Shown here one piece after another: positions 34,217 through 45,008 of a DNA stretch of 64,000 nt. The stretch is from Pycnopodia helianthoides (Eukaryota; Echinodermata; Asteroidea; Forcipulatida; Asteriidae), in contig CM063261.1 of the NCBI GenBank assembly GCA_032158295.1, positions 2,852,001-2,916,000 on the forward strand, read 5' to 3'. The notes under the pieces were generated by a model. The model was given only the letters and a program-made list of their open reading frames with translations. It ran no database searches and was not told where the DNA came from. A program made the translations under genes and the position numbers. Every line of letters begins with the position of its first letter. Within the stretch, counting starts at the first letter, position 1.

Positions 34217-37200
34217 CTTTTTAAACTTTGTCTGATACACCCAAACCAAAGAGAAAGGACTTAATGCCCAAACCAAACAGTGCACTCCAAGCATGGTGAC
34301 CACCGTCAGTCAAAAAGGCCAATGGCAAGGTTTGAATTGTATCTTACGTTCTAGTTGAGATATTTAATCGGCGTACTGACCCACTATACTTAAATGAAGG
34401 AGAAATTTCGTGGCATCTTGCAACCGTTAACTACAAAGGTTTCTCTTTTTTGTATCTAATTCTTACTGAGCAGTTGTTACGTCCGGCCTGTTTGAAGTTG
34501 GAGCTGCAGTGCGTGGTTGTAGTGTGCTTTCTTGTGTTTATTTTTGCAACGTAATAATATTGGCAGGGTTGGTACCTGCGGGTTTTTTTTTTTTTCGTGT
34601 CAGATTGTTGATTTAGTTTGCTGGTATTCCGTAAAGAAAAAAAAACTCCAATGGCTTGGGGGGAACATCGGGTTAAGCCCGGACAATCCGCAAAACGCCA
34701 CAAGCCCCCGGGGGCGTTGGCTGCCCAGAGAGAGAGAGAGAAAAAAAAATACTTGGCACCCGAAACTTGCTGCTTTTGTGGTCTCACTGAATACAAAACT
34801 TTTCATCGGCATTGTCTCCACGCGGCGAATCGTGCTAAAATAGCAAAATCGGCCTGCGTTGAATGATGGCTGGCACGTGACCCTTTCACTCCTGAACAGC
34901 ACATGCAGCACCAGTCCCTCGAAATCGGAACTTTTGACCTTCCATCCAAAAAGGGGAAGGAAAAAAATCCCGTGTAGGGCTAACAAACAGGGAAGCTTTT
35001 CTTCACATCTAACCAAGCATGAACCAACTGGGGCTTGTTTTTCACCAATTAATTCCCGGCATCTGCTCTACGACCTCACAGTGTGTTTCTCTCAGTCAAG
35101 TTCCTCGATACACGTAGCCGTTTCCCTGTCTCCACGTTTGTGTCGGTGCGGCGAGGAGGGAGGGTTAGATCTTTTATTTGAGACCCTGCCGAAACCTACC
35201 CACGAGAGAGTTCCTTGGACTGTGTGATTGAATAAGTTGAAGGTCCCCATTGTTTCCTAATTCTATAAAACTTGAATACTAAATCCACAAAAGAGGGGGG
35301 GACATTGTGCGGGACTGCACGTGTGCGGTTAGGGCCGTGAAATGTTATCTCTTTAAATCTACACTTGGCCGTACGTTTTTTTTTACAATTCGAAGAAAAC
35401 TCGTGCACTTTTAATGGTGGCGAACTTGTAACATGGACAAAATGAGGGCATGGTTTTTTAGGTCCAAATGTGGGTCTAATTACGGTGAGAAGTGGGGCAG
35501 TGTGGTGAGAATTTTTAGACAGTTGTTGTCAACGTCACGACCTGTTTTTGTTTGCCAGTCCACCGGTGTACTTTCGGGTGTAAATTTGAGCAGGCAGGTG
35601 GTAACACAAATTCTTCAACTCCCGGCCGTCCTGGAAGTTGAGTGACAAAACACCAGAGCCAGGTGGGCCTTGTATAGAAAAGCACATCAATTCATGTCAA
35701 GTTTGGCCATAAATCCTGAGAAAATTCGGTAAAGCGGGTAAACTTCAAGGACTGAAGCCTTTTAACTCACCAGTATCAATCTGTCACCACGTCCATAAAA
35801 GCTACGAAAAAATACTTGCTTAAACCATAGAGCTTAAACTCGAAACCGATTGGTCCCTTAGCAAACCAAGATCCGGGAAGATTTTTTTCCCGGTTTTTTT
35901 CTCTCGTCTTCTGTCACGCTGAACTTTTTCAGTTCAGTGTAGAGCAAAAGCCAGGCTTGGATATCCAAATCATATGTTCAACACACGGATGCCCCAGGTA
36001 TATATAAAAAAAAAGCAGAGAGCGGAAATTATTTTTGGAAACCATTTGGTGTTCATGTTCGCAGTATGAGGTCGGAGCTTTTTTCCCCCACTGTACACGG
36101 AGAGAGGACCTGACCGTTGACAGACGAGTTCTGTAACACTTTTCTTACGAAATTACCGGGTAAATATCTGGAGGGACTTAGCGTGTACCGCTGTCAGCGG
36201 GCGGTACATACACTGACCTAAACGTCTGCCTCGTGGAATAGACAGTGTGAAGTTATCTCAATGCAATGCTCGTTGCAAACAGTGTTATGGTACAAAAGAA
36301 AATCACAGGTTTAAAGGGACGAGTTTAAAACTGAAAGGGCAGATACAATTTATTACCCCAAAGTTTTTCACAAGCTTACTTCATAATGAAGTTACAAAGA
36401 AACCAGCACACTAAATGATGCGACCCCTTCATGATGTATGCAATGTTCACGGCTGTTTTATGAAGCTATTTTTTAATGAGCACAACTTAAATGTTTGGTG
36501 AATTATGTATGTCTTTAAAAATTAGGGTAGCGTAAAGGATAGTGGGTTACTCTCTAACACAAGTCTTGAAAATGTGATTTTTCTTGATTGATGTGAGGCT
36601 AAAAGGACACATATTATTTATATCTCAAATAATGGAAAATCAAATTTGAAATTAGTTGCAGTCAGATCAAGAATTCAATTATTAAGCTCAGATAAATCCA
36701 CTCCAAACCCCTTCGCGATTGATTGAGCACAGCACGGATAATAACTCCCAGCAAATGGCGTTGAATCAAAATAATCTGTAACAAAAAAAAACCTACCAAC
36801 AAATCAATGTCAATATTTGACAGAATTTAAAGTCGCCTGAATGTTTGCAGATAAACTCTGAGATGTTGTCCGTGAATTAAGTCATAAACAGACATGGGTG
36901 CAAATATTGTTAAGGAGGGGGAGTGCACTTAAGAGTTAAATGAGAAGTGTGAGAAGGGGGGAAGCCAGGTGGCTATCGCCTGAAAATAAAAAAAGGCTCT
37001 CAGTCGATTGACGTCTCCATGTGGATAAAGTTTAACAAACACTGAGGAGTTGTTTCTTGGTTGATGGACGTGATGGTTATCACCTTTAAAAGGTATTTTA
37101 TGGTGATGGCATTATGTAATCGTGTGGTCAATTTTTAATAACATTCGTAGGGTGTGATAAAGGCAGTCGTGTGTATCATAAGAATCTGTTGTATGACTTC

Positions 37201-37283
37201 CTTAAAATGGGACATCAGAATTACTGTTGCAAACTGCTTACCAACCAAAAGGACCTATGGTATAAATGCCCCGAAAAGTTAGG
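34217..37283. other. no gene recognised (presumed intron)
   Basis: Overlapping frames on both strands at 34431-35016 are driven by T/A runs and an (AG)n tract at 34729-34750. Frames at 35196-35645 show no domain. The rest is AT-rich with no nameable feature. Confidence 0.5.
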
Positions 37284-37334
37284 TCATGTGGCCTTTGAGA
37301 AAAACTCTGCTAGGGTCGAAACGTCATGGCCACT
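37284..37334 (+). ncRNA. degenerate hammerhead-like motif, Penelope-type
   Basis: An outer stem GTGGCC (37288-37293) can pair with GGCCAC (37328-37333). Between them lie TTTGAGA where the CUGAnGA core would be, a stem-loop with arms ACTC and GGGT around TGCTA, then GAAA followed by CGTC. This order is that of a type I hammerhead ribozyme as found in Penelope-like retroelements. The sequence CTCTGCTAGGGTCGAAACGTC without its last base is familiar to me from such elements in marine animals. The first core segment is mutated, so the copy should be inactive. No reverse transcriptase is adjacent. Confidence 0.4.
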
Positions 37335-39669
37335 ATAACTAGTTTTGTGCACGTCCTAAAAATGCAATTAGAGTTTTGTCAAGCTACTTGTATGTGATAC
37401 TTTGTTTTTGTTGAAAAAAAAATTCAAGTCTACTTTCAACATAAATACAAACAATGAAGTGTTGCAGACGTGCCAGGTAAAGCTTGATAGCGAAGCAACC
37501 AAACACACATTTCTGTTGATCCAGTTTATCAGAGGGTCAGTGGTGAGGGTTTTTTTGTCATCACTTCTGTGTTGTCAAACCCTAAACAAACAGGAGATAA
37601 ATGTGTTGGTTTAAGCTGAAACCTACATGCAGCCATCAAGAGTTGATTAATTACAGTTTTTTCTCGGTACTTCAGAATTGTTATCAGCCGCTCCAAAGAT
37701 ATTAGCCTCCATTCCTGGGTCGTTGACTTGGTGGACGTTTTGGATGATTCATTGTACCAATGGAAACAATATCGTCATTTATTGAAACATTTTAAGCTTA
37801 TGGCCACCCTGCAGTTGCTGTCACTTTAAAAGCGGTGGGTTTGAGTACTGTAAAGTTACAGTCACTGGTTGTAAATGTCCTCAATGGTGACTTGATTATA
37901 ATTTACCATTTTCTAAATAATTCAGAGCAAATCACTCGCATCTGAAACATGTAAGAGTTTTCCACCAACCATTACCAAAGCTGAAACTCAACATTGACCA
38001 ATCACATCGCTGTTCTCACCGAAAGGTGCAAAGCGTCAAAAGCTTTCGAACAAGGGATTTGATTGGATAGCTATAGAGAAAGTGTCTGACAGCAGAATGT
38101 GTATGGTTATTCCTATTTTTCCCCCAGTTATCAAATGGACCAATCACAGTCAGTTTAAAAGTGACATCACAAGGGAATCAGTGACTGACCTGACTGTAGG
38201 AATGTCTTTAATCTGGGCTATATTTAATGTCAGAGCGAAGTAATTTTCAGGCTTACATAAAAATGCTTGATAAGCTTTTCCGAACCATTCGCTTAATCTG
38301 TGTGCAAGCATTTTCCCACCCTGTGGAAGGCTGGAACCTTTAGTCTTTTTTTTGTTGGCCATTAGACCCAAGCAGACCAAACATGAAGAGTATTGTTTAC
38401 TTATCCGGGATGTCGGACATTCTTTCTACGCGCTGGTTAGTGTCAAGAGAGGGGAGAAAAGAGTCAGTGACTCACTTTGCCTGTGACGTTCCCGGTAGTC
38501 TTTTTTATCACACAGCAGTGCGTCGTATGGTTGAGAAGTCATCTTCGGTTTTTTTTCTCTCTCTCTCTCTCTTTTTCTTGGAGAAATCAAATCAGAAGCC
38601 CTCCCTGAGCAATTGCAAGCCCTGCGAGTCCAGGGGTTTTGTTTATCTGGTCTAGACACGCTCTATCTAGATGCTGTAAAAAGCCATCGTGTCTTTGTGT
38701 CCATCCACACTCTCTTGCAGTAGGGATGGACGGACAGGCTTGAGGTCAATTTGCTCCCCCAATGGGTCAAATCGGGCAGTTCTCCAGTAAGATTGTGGTA
38801 GTATCCACAGTAAGATTGTGGTATTATCCAGGACCTAAGATTGTTATCTTTGGACGACGACATTGTATATTTGTCTCTATATAAAAATTACACACTCCAT
38901 AATGAGGCCATGAGGCAAATAACTTCATGGAGGTACATTTCCAAACTTTTTCATCTGATAGTTTGAACGGAAACACTTGATGTTGTGTGTAAATGGGAAC
39001 GCATCATTTTCCATAATGACGAATGCACTATTTGAGGTCTCTTGCCCGAGATAACATTCCCTCTGTAATGCATATCATGGAGGTACATATACCCATCTAT
39101 GGACCTTGTAGAGATACTTTTTTTTACGTTAAACCGAGCCACGAACGGGGGGGGACATTAGTTTGCCCCGCTCCTGAGCCGAGTGATTGTCAGTAATTAA
39201 TTGAGCAAGTCCATCAGACGAGAGACAAACAAACGGGTACTACTAATACTACTGCACAACAAAAGGTCTGCCGTATATCACTGACAATTATGTTTCTTTT
39301 GTTTACAAGCGAACCACTGAGGCACAATGTAACAAGGATTAATTGGCTCGAAGATTTATGGCATATTATAGGGCTATGTACATGGCAATAACAGGGGAAA
39401 CACAACGAGTTCAAATCATTTTTTTTTATCCTACTATTGTAAACACAACATGTGCGGGAGAGACACGGTATTACTCATGCCGTGAGTTACGCACAGGCAG
39501 GCCATTTACCTTATTGTCTTGGCTTTTTTACCGCCCGTAAAACATTTTCTCATAAATAATTTTCTTTCTTTTTTTAGATGGAAGTGCCCTTTTTCATTCT
39601 AAAAAAAAAGGCAAAAAGCATTTCCTCGGAGATCGTCTGCCCATTTGAAAAGTGTCTGTTTTCTTTCAG
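37335..39669. other. no gene recognised (presumed intron)
   Basis: AT-rich, with short open frames such as 38383-38655 and its antisense that span a (CT)n tract. The imperfect duplication AGTAAGATTGTGGTA occurs twice at 38788-38824. No exon supported. Confidence 0.5.
38557..38575. repeat. (CT)n microsatellite
   Basis: A pyrimidine tract of about nine CT units preceded by a T run; a similar tract occurs at 63827-63841. Confidence 0.8.
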
Positions 39670-39756
39670 CTGATGAGTTTGGTTGGGGGGGGGGTAGTAC
39701 TAGTGTCTGGGACTGAGAGCGAAAGCTGGAACCAGACGAAACCAACATCATTGGTT
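39670..39756 (+). ncRNA. hammerhead-like fold without stem I
   Basis: The exact core CTGATGA (39670-39676) is followed by GTTTGGTT (39677-39684). That segment can pair with AACCAGAC (39730-39737) as an 8-bp stem with one G-U pair. GAAA (39738-39741) comes immediately after. Then CCAA and TTGG (39742-39745 and 39751-39754) form a stem with a 5-base loop, followed by T-T at the expected cleavage position. These are stems II and III with both core segments in register. Stem I next to the core does not form; only a displaced TTTCT/AGAAA pairing is possible. The stem II loop (about 45 nt with ten G) is unusually long. It may be chance. Confidence 0.2.
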
Positions 39757-42400
39757 TGTCCAGAAATGTTTGTGAATGGATTCTGCATAAGCTGTGTTAA
39801 ACCACCAATGATATATTTTAAGATTTAAAAATGGCATAGGATTATTCTTCCTGTAATTTTTTTGTGGGGGAGTTCTTGTCTGTCATTAGCTGTGATGTGA
39901 TTGTAACCATGGCTAATTTGTCAGTCAGATCATAAGTATAGTTCATACAATTTTAATGGGTGTTTTGTTTACATTTTAAGGACTCTGTTTATTTTTAAGA
40001 ATTACAGACGGCACACTCTTTTGGGGTGGCATGCTGAATGATTAAAACAAACGTCTTTTATGACTCTGTGTGGTTTGCTGTCAGGGAAAAGTTTCTCTTT
40101 ATTGGTTTTTGTTTTAAGTGATAAGTTTGTGTCCTTCGCATGATCCCTGGGAGATCTTAAAGACGGTGCTGGTCAGTCGTCTATGGTCAGTTAAGATGCC
40201 GAATCCCCGGAGGTCTTTTTTCAGCCCAACAGAGTGCTCGTAAAGCTTGATGTGTCCAAGATAATTGTCAGCAGTGGTTGTAGAAGACAGTCCCACCGGA
40301 CTCGCCCCCAACAACACCACCACCACACTACAGGGACTGCATGATCAATTTACTCATAATCTTAGCTCAACCCGCTGCGATGGATTTATTGCAATAGCAG
40401 GTGCCGAAAAAGTGTGAAATACCAATCGGTTTGGGGTCTTGATGGTCTACTGGAGGTAGACAATGCAGTCGCTATGGCTCTTCTCAGTTGATGCGCTTTT
40501 AGTTATGAAATTCAATCGAGTTTACATTAATTGGAAAGCGATACCACAATGGCTGTTTTGAAGAGACAAGAGAGCTGTTTTTTTATTAGTGGGGTCTGTT
40601 TCACCGAGGTGTGACAAGCACCTGATATGGTCACTCTGAGCTGCTTTAGAGGATGCTGATATTTCTTAACAGTTATGGCCTTTGTCCCTTAATAATGAGT
40701 TGGATTATCATCGCTGAGTGGTCATAGTTCTTTGTAAACCGACACTTTAAAAGGAAGAAGAGTTCAGTTTCATCTCTCATTTTTTTTTTTTTTTTTTTTA
40801 AATATGAATGCCCTTGTTTCCAAGTTTCATCCGAGTTGGGTGACCAGTTGGCGGTTGTCAATCACAGCATCACTGTTAAAATTGGATGTGCAATTTGTTG
40901 CAGAGGTTTCATTGCTGAAATAATGGCCAAGCCACGCCCGTGGAAAAAGGGGGCTCTTTCAATCCATTAGAATATTAAAAAAGTGGGAAGATATTTGAAG
41001 GGAAACCAGGGCATACATAGCAGTGGATAAAAGATGCCCCGGTCTTAACTCTGAATGACTCAGAGAAAGTCCATCGTTGGTTCTTGAGGAGTCAAATTAG
41101 TTCCTGTCCTCAAAACTTTCAACAACCACCACGCAACCAACCTGTGAGAATCTATAATCGAATTCGGTGGTCATGTTTCAGTGAATAGCGATAGAGAGTG
41201 GTGTGGCGATTTGACAGGGGGTTTGGGGCATGCCCGTTGAGACTTATTTTCGAGTGTGGCAATCGAAACATACACTGTAGTGATAGATGTGGTCTTCAAC
41301 TGCCTCTTCCTTGGAACGTCACAGAGTTTTACATGAAAACATATCTATGTGGGATTGGTAGTGGTTTAAACTTTATAACAGTAAGCTTTCAGACTGAAAC
41401 TGCTTCTTTTTTTCTTCTTTTTCGACAAATAGAACCATCCTGCAACACTGTCGATTGGTCATATGGAAATGTCCTCTTCTCTCCTCAGCCCCAGATGAGA
41501 AAGAAGTTTTACTTACATGCCTCGCTCTTTATTATTGTAACTTTTCCCGTGTGTTTTTGCCCCTTCTGCGTTTAATATGAGGCATCTTTGCAGCTAAACA
41601 TTCTCAACTGGTCACACTACTTAAACCCTTCCTCCATGTTTAGACCAAGAACATTGGCTGCAAGTGTTTTGATCTACATGCAGCTGGTATAGACACACAA
41701 CATTCCTGTGGTCATTGCCAGTGAGGAAAAATTCGATCAACACCATAACTACAAGTGCAAACCAAAAAAACACAAATAAAAAAAAAACATGTTTTGTCTA
41801 CCGCCTTTGCCCCGAGGCCCACTAAAACACGCCAGTACATTTGCTTAATGAAGACACAGGCTATGCTTGATGAAATGGCAAAAGACAAATGAGCTTAGTT
41901 AATTAAATTGTTCTGTTACCGAACTGCAGTATCCTCGATGATGGAATTACGATCTCGTCTGACGGCCAGAGAACATGTACGTATGTGGAGAGCGAGTCCT
42001 TTAAAATGTTGTACTTGGCGGCTCGTCGTCGTACACGGATGATGAGGGTTGAAATAATGTACAGGGGGTACGGTTCAGGTTGATGACTGCACTCTTTCCG
42101 GAGTCCCCTCTGGGCCTATTTTTGTAAAGCCCCCTTTTTCAGCAGAAAGTGGTATCTGCCGAGCGAGGATTAGTCCAGTACTGGTCTCAAAGAATAATGT
42201 GATGATAACTGTACATCGGCCAAGCCATAGAGCTCTCTCTGGCTAAACATATGGTGTCATCGGTGCTAAGCATGTTTCGTTCTGTGCAGCCCTTTGATTT
42301 TGAAATTTCTGTCAATAGAGACAACTGAAAATGTAAGAACTGTGAGTTAGTCCAAAAGAAAGTGGTGCAGTGAAGTTCACTTTCAGTCTATTTTTCTCTC
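39757..42400. other. no gene recognised (presumed intron)
   Basis: Contains a T run (40779-40799) and several frames without coding features; the longest is 41198-41575 on +, with no domain, signal or splice context. Nothing else nameable. Confidence 0.5.
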
Positions 42401-42493
42401 GGGGTGGGGATGAGGTTGAGGATGAGGTTGGGGATGAGGTTGGGGATGAGGTTGGGGATGAGGTTGGGGATGAGGTTGGGGATGAGGTTGGGG
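42401..42493. repeat. 12-bp minisatellite, GGGGATGAGGTT
   Basis: About seven near-perfect head-to-tail copies with only single-base variants in the first two. On the - strand it would encode a repeated PTSS peptide, but the frame has no support as a gene. Confidence 0.9.
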
Positions 42494-42654
42494 GCAAGGA
42501 TCTGGGGAATCAGAAAGATCATTAATTAAAAGCGTAAACTATCATCATCTTCACGAGCCAAGTATCGTCTTCACAAGCTATCTATCTTCTCGAAGAGGGT
42601 CAGGCTTCAACTGATCGACAAAACTCACTTTGAAATCAATTGCATTAAGCACCG

Positions 42655-42838
42655 GGGTTGCAACTTGCACACAGAGCTGCTGAAGCACAACAAAATTGCT
42701 GAGCACAACGAAATTATGCTTACCGGGACAAGGTTACCAGCTAAGGTACAATTTTCACACGCACACTGTTGACTGGTAGACTGCTCACTTGTAAGCATAA
42801 ATTTGCTCCCTCAAGCAGCTCTATGAAACTGAGCCCTG
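42655..42838. mobile_element. hAT-like GGGCCCAATTTCAT element, copy 1 (degraded)
   Basis: The right end reads AAGCAGCTCTATGAAACTGAG, then CCCTG. The left end (ACAGAGCTGCTGAAGCACAA) is its decayed complement. The interior has the family's GCTTACC...GGTTACCAGC and TGACTGGTAGACTGCTCAC blocks. It matches the elements at 43355 and 47466. Confidence 0.6.
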
Positions 42839-43354
42839 TTCAGTGTACAGTGTTGTCTTCAAATCTGGGATGAGTTTGAGATGGATGACACACAGTCCGT
42901 GTTCAGAAGATGGCTGTACGGTACCTGATCTTGACACTTAATGCTCTGATATTTATCTTGCGTCTCTTTCGTTGCGGTGATTTAAAACATCAAGTAGAAT
43001 TGACTCTGTGTGGCCACATCCTTTAGTGATCACATACAGCAAAAAAGGGGACCCCCACCACCATCAAACCCTGCGAGATATAATCACCTTATTAGAGCCT
43101 CTTGTCCAAGTAAGAGAATCAATCAACATGTCCTAATTCATGGGACAAAACAAAACATGATGAGATCAATTTGCATAAATTGACAGCGTCAAGGGGACAT
43201 AAACCAGTACATATGAGAGATGCCCGCGGGCTACTTGCAGCAAGTGTTACAATTAAGATTGGTCGTGTAGCTAAAGTGGTGATATGAATGCATGCTCACG
43301 TATGTTCCTCAGCTGCTGGAATCCGTGAGGGGGGGGGACATCGTTGGAGCAGAT

Positions 43355-43604
43355 CAGGGCCCAATTTCATGGAGCTGCTTAAGTAAAAAATTTGCTTAAG
43401 CACGAAAATAGCTTGCTTATTTTACACATGTTACTGGCCAAAATTTCATGCCTTATACATTGCTTGTGACTGGTATTTAGCTGTTGTTTACTAAGCATAA
43501 CAATTGAGTGTATAGTCTTGGCCGGTAGTCTGATTTTACTAAGGAATAATTTGTTTGCTTAAGCAAAATTTTGTGCTTAAGCAGCTCCATGAAATTGGGC
43601 CCTG
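43355..43604. mobile_element. hAT-like GGGCCCAATTTCAT element, copy 2 (best ends)
   Basis: A 250-bp element beginning CAGGGCCCAATTTCATGGAG and ending with the complement ATGAAATTGGGCCCTG. The inverted repeats of about 30 bp run on into GCTGCTTAAG. CAG...CTG termini fit hAT-type MITEs. No exact 8-bp target duplication was seen. Non-coding. Confidence 0.75.
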
Positions 43605-44777
43605 GACTGATAAACTCATCTTCGCTGCTTTGACTTTGTGGTGGTGTTGCGTTGGATTAATAACTTTGAAGATTTGAGATGAAATCTGGCTAGTGAAACT
43701 TAAAATTCTTATCCGCCATTTCTCGCGAATGTTATCGAACACCCCTACTGAATTAAGAATCCACAACATGTGGACAATTGCTTCTTTCAACTATAGCACC
43801 ATTTCTTTCAAAATGGCTGGCGGACGCAAGTGCCGAGTATTGCAAATTATTTGACCTCGTATCTCTGAAAAATGTATACAAGGATCTGGTTTCCGACTTT
43901 AATGTATGGTGGTATAGCTGTAAGAGCTCCAAAACAAATATGCTCCTGTAACATAGTGGGAGGCCAACCCAGACCCCAAACCTCATCCCAAATTCACTAA
44001 TGCTCGCAAATAATTTAAGAGGTCTGGAAATATCTTCTTTTTTTCTTGTTCTTTTTTTTTGCGACAAATGAGTGGCCAATGTTTCCGTTTTGGGGGCCTG
44101 TCCAGACCTTGGCGTCTACGTCTATTGATTTGCCTGTAACGCGGAGGTTGTGCCATGCTCTCCTGAGGTCATTTCACTGTCTTTTTCTCCAAATGGATTT
44201 CGCTGTTTGTTGATGTACCGTATGGATTTGGGAAATGTGAGAACCCGGCGTTGCTGGATGGAAACACGGGCAGAATGTATGATGAGTGCCGGTTGGGGAA
44301 CAAACCATCGGTGGGGGTCAGCGGTGTGTGGTTCACTACACTATATAATACCAAACCCCTCACAGTCATCAGATGGTTTCTTGCTTGATGTTGCGATTGC
44401 TCGAAATGAATAACTTGATTTTTATTGACCTAAATAGCTTGGGTTCCAGGTCATGATTTTGAGCCCACTCATCACTCAATGGTCGGTATGTACGATTAAA
44501 CTACATAACAACTGTCACCGCTGCTATATATTGGATTTATGAAGCCCACACAGAATAAAATCGATTTGCAAGAAAAACACATAAATACAAAATTTAATTT
44601 CACACATCCATGGTAACTGGTCATTAGAAGCGTCGATTTGACCAGAATGAGTAACTAAGCGTTCTGGCTCGACTTCTGCCTTACACTGTTTTGTGTCTCA
44701 TATCATTGATGTCCCCTGATGCTAAGCATTCACATTGGGAAAAGTCACATTCGAGTTTCGCAATGACAATTGTAGGG
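43605..44777. other. no gene recognised; possible old repeat on the - strand
   Basis: The frame 43753-44079 (-) has an unusually repeat-like feel (a CCTCCCACTATGTTACAGG-type block) but I cannot name the family. Other frames are short. Confidence 0.4.
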
Positions 44778-45008
44778 TTATAAGATTAGATATTGTGGTG
44801 CCTTTGCAATACGCAAAATATATAGTTGAGAATCGGAGGAACGTTTTGCCAACATCTTGCAAGGAGTTTTGGTTTGTGAAGCGGCAAGGGCAGTTTCCTT
44901 GGGAAGAAGGATTTCTACTAAAATATCTTCGGCAGACGCGGTCAAGGGGGCACCCAAGCCAAGAATAAGGCAGCAAATAATTATATTGGCGACCGTTGTG
45001 ATTGTCAT
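44778..45008 (-). CDS. candidate small secreted protein, 76 residues
   Basis: A complete ATG-to-stop frame on the - strand. The N-terminus is a textbook signal peptide: MTITTVANIIICCLILGLG followed by APLTASA as the cleavage region (cut predicted after about residue 26). The mature part is about 50 residues with one cysteine (in KTPCKM), a KR pair that could be a processing site, and a hydrophobic C-terminus (APQYLIL). The ATG context has G at -3. No family is recognised and no strong splice donor was found, so it would have to be a single-exon gene or a chance frame. The nearest AATAAA-type signal downstream is about 360 bp past the stop (complement of TTTATT at 44417). Confidence 0.25.
   Translation of the reverse strand: MTITTVANIIICCLILGLGAPLTASAEDILVEILLPKETALAASQTKTPCKMLAKRSSDSQLYILRIAKAPQYLIL

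Noticed and set aside
34431..35016. Several frames over 100 codons on both strands
   Set aside because: They are open in many frames at once because of T/A and AG runs; no frame has coding features.
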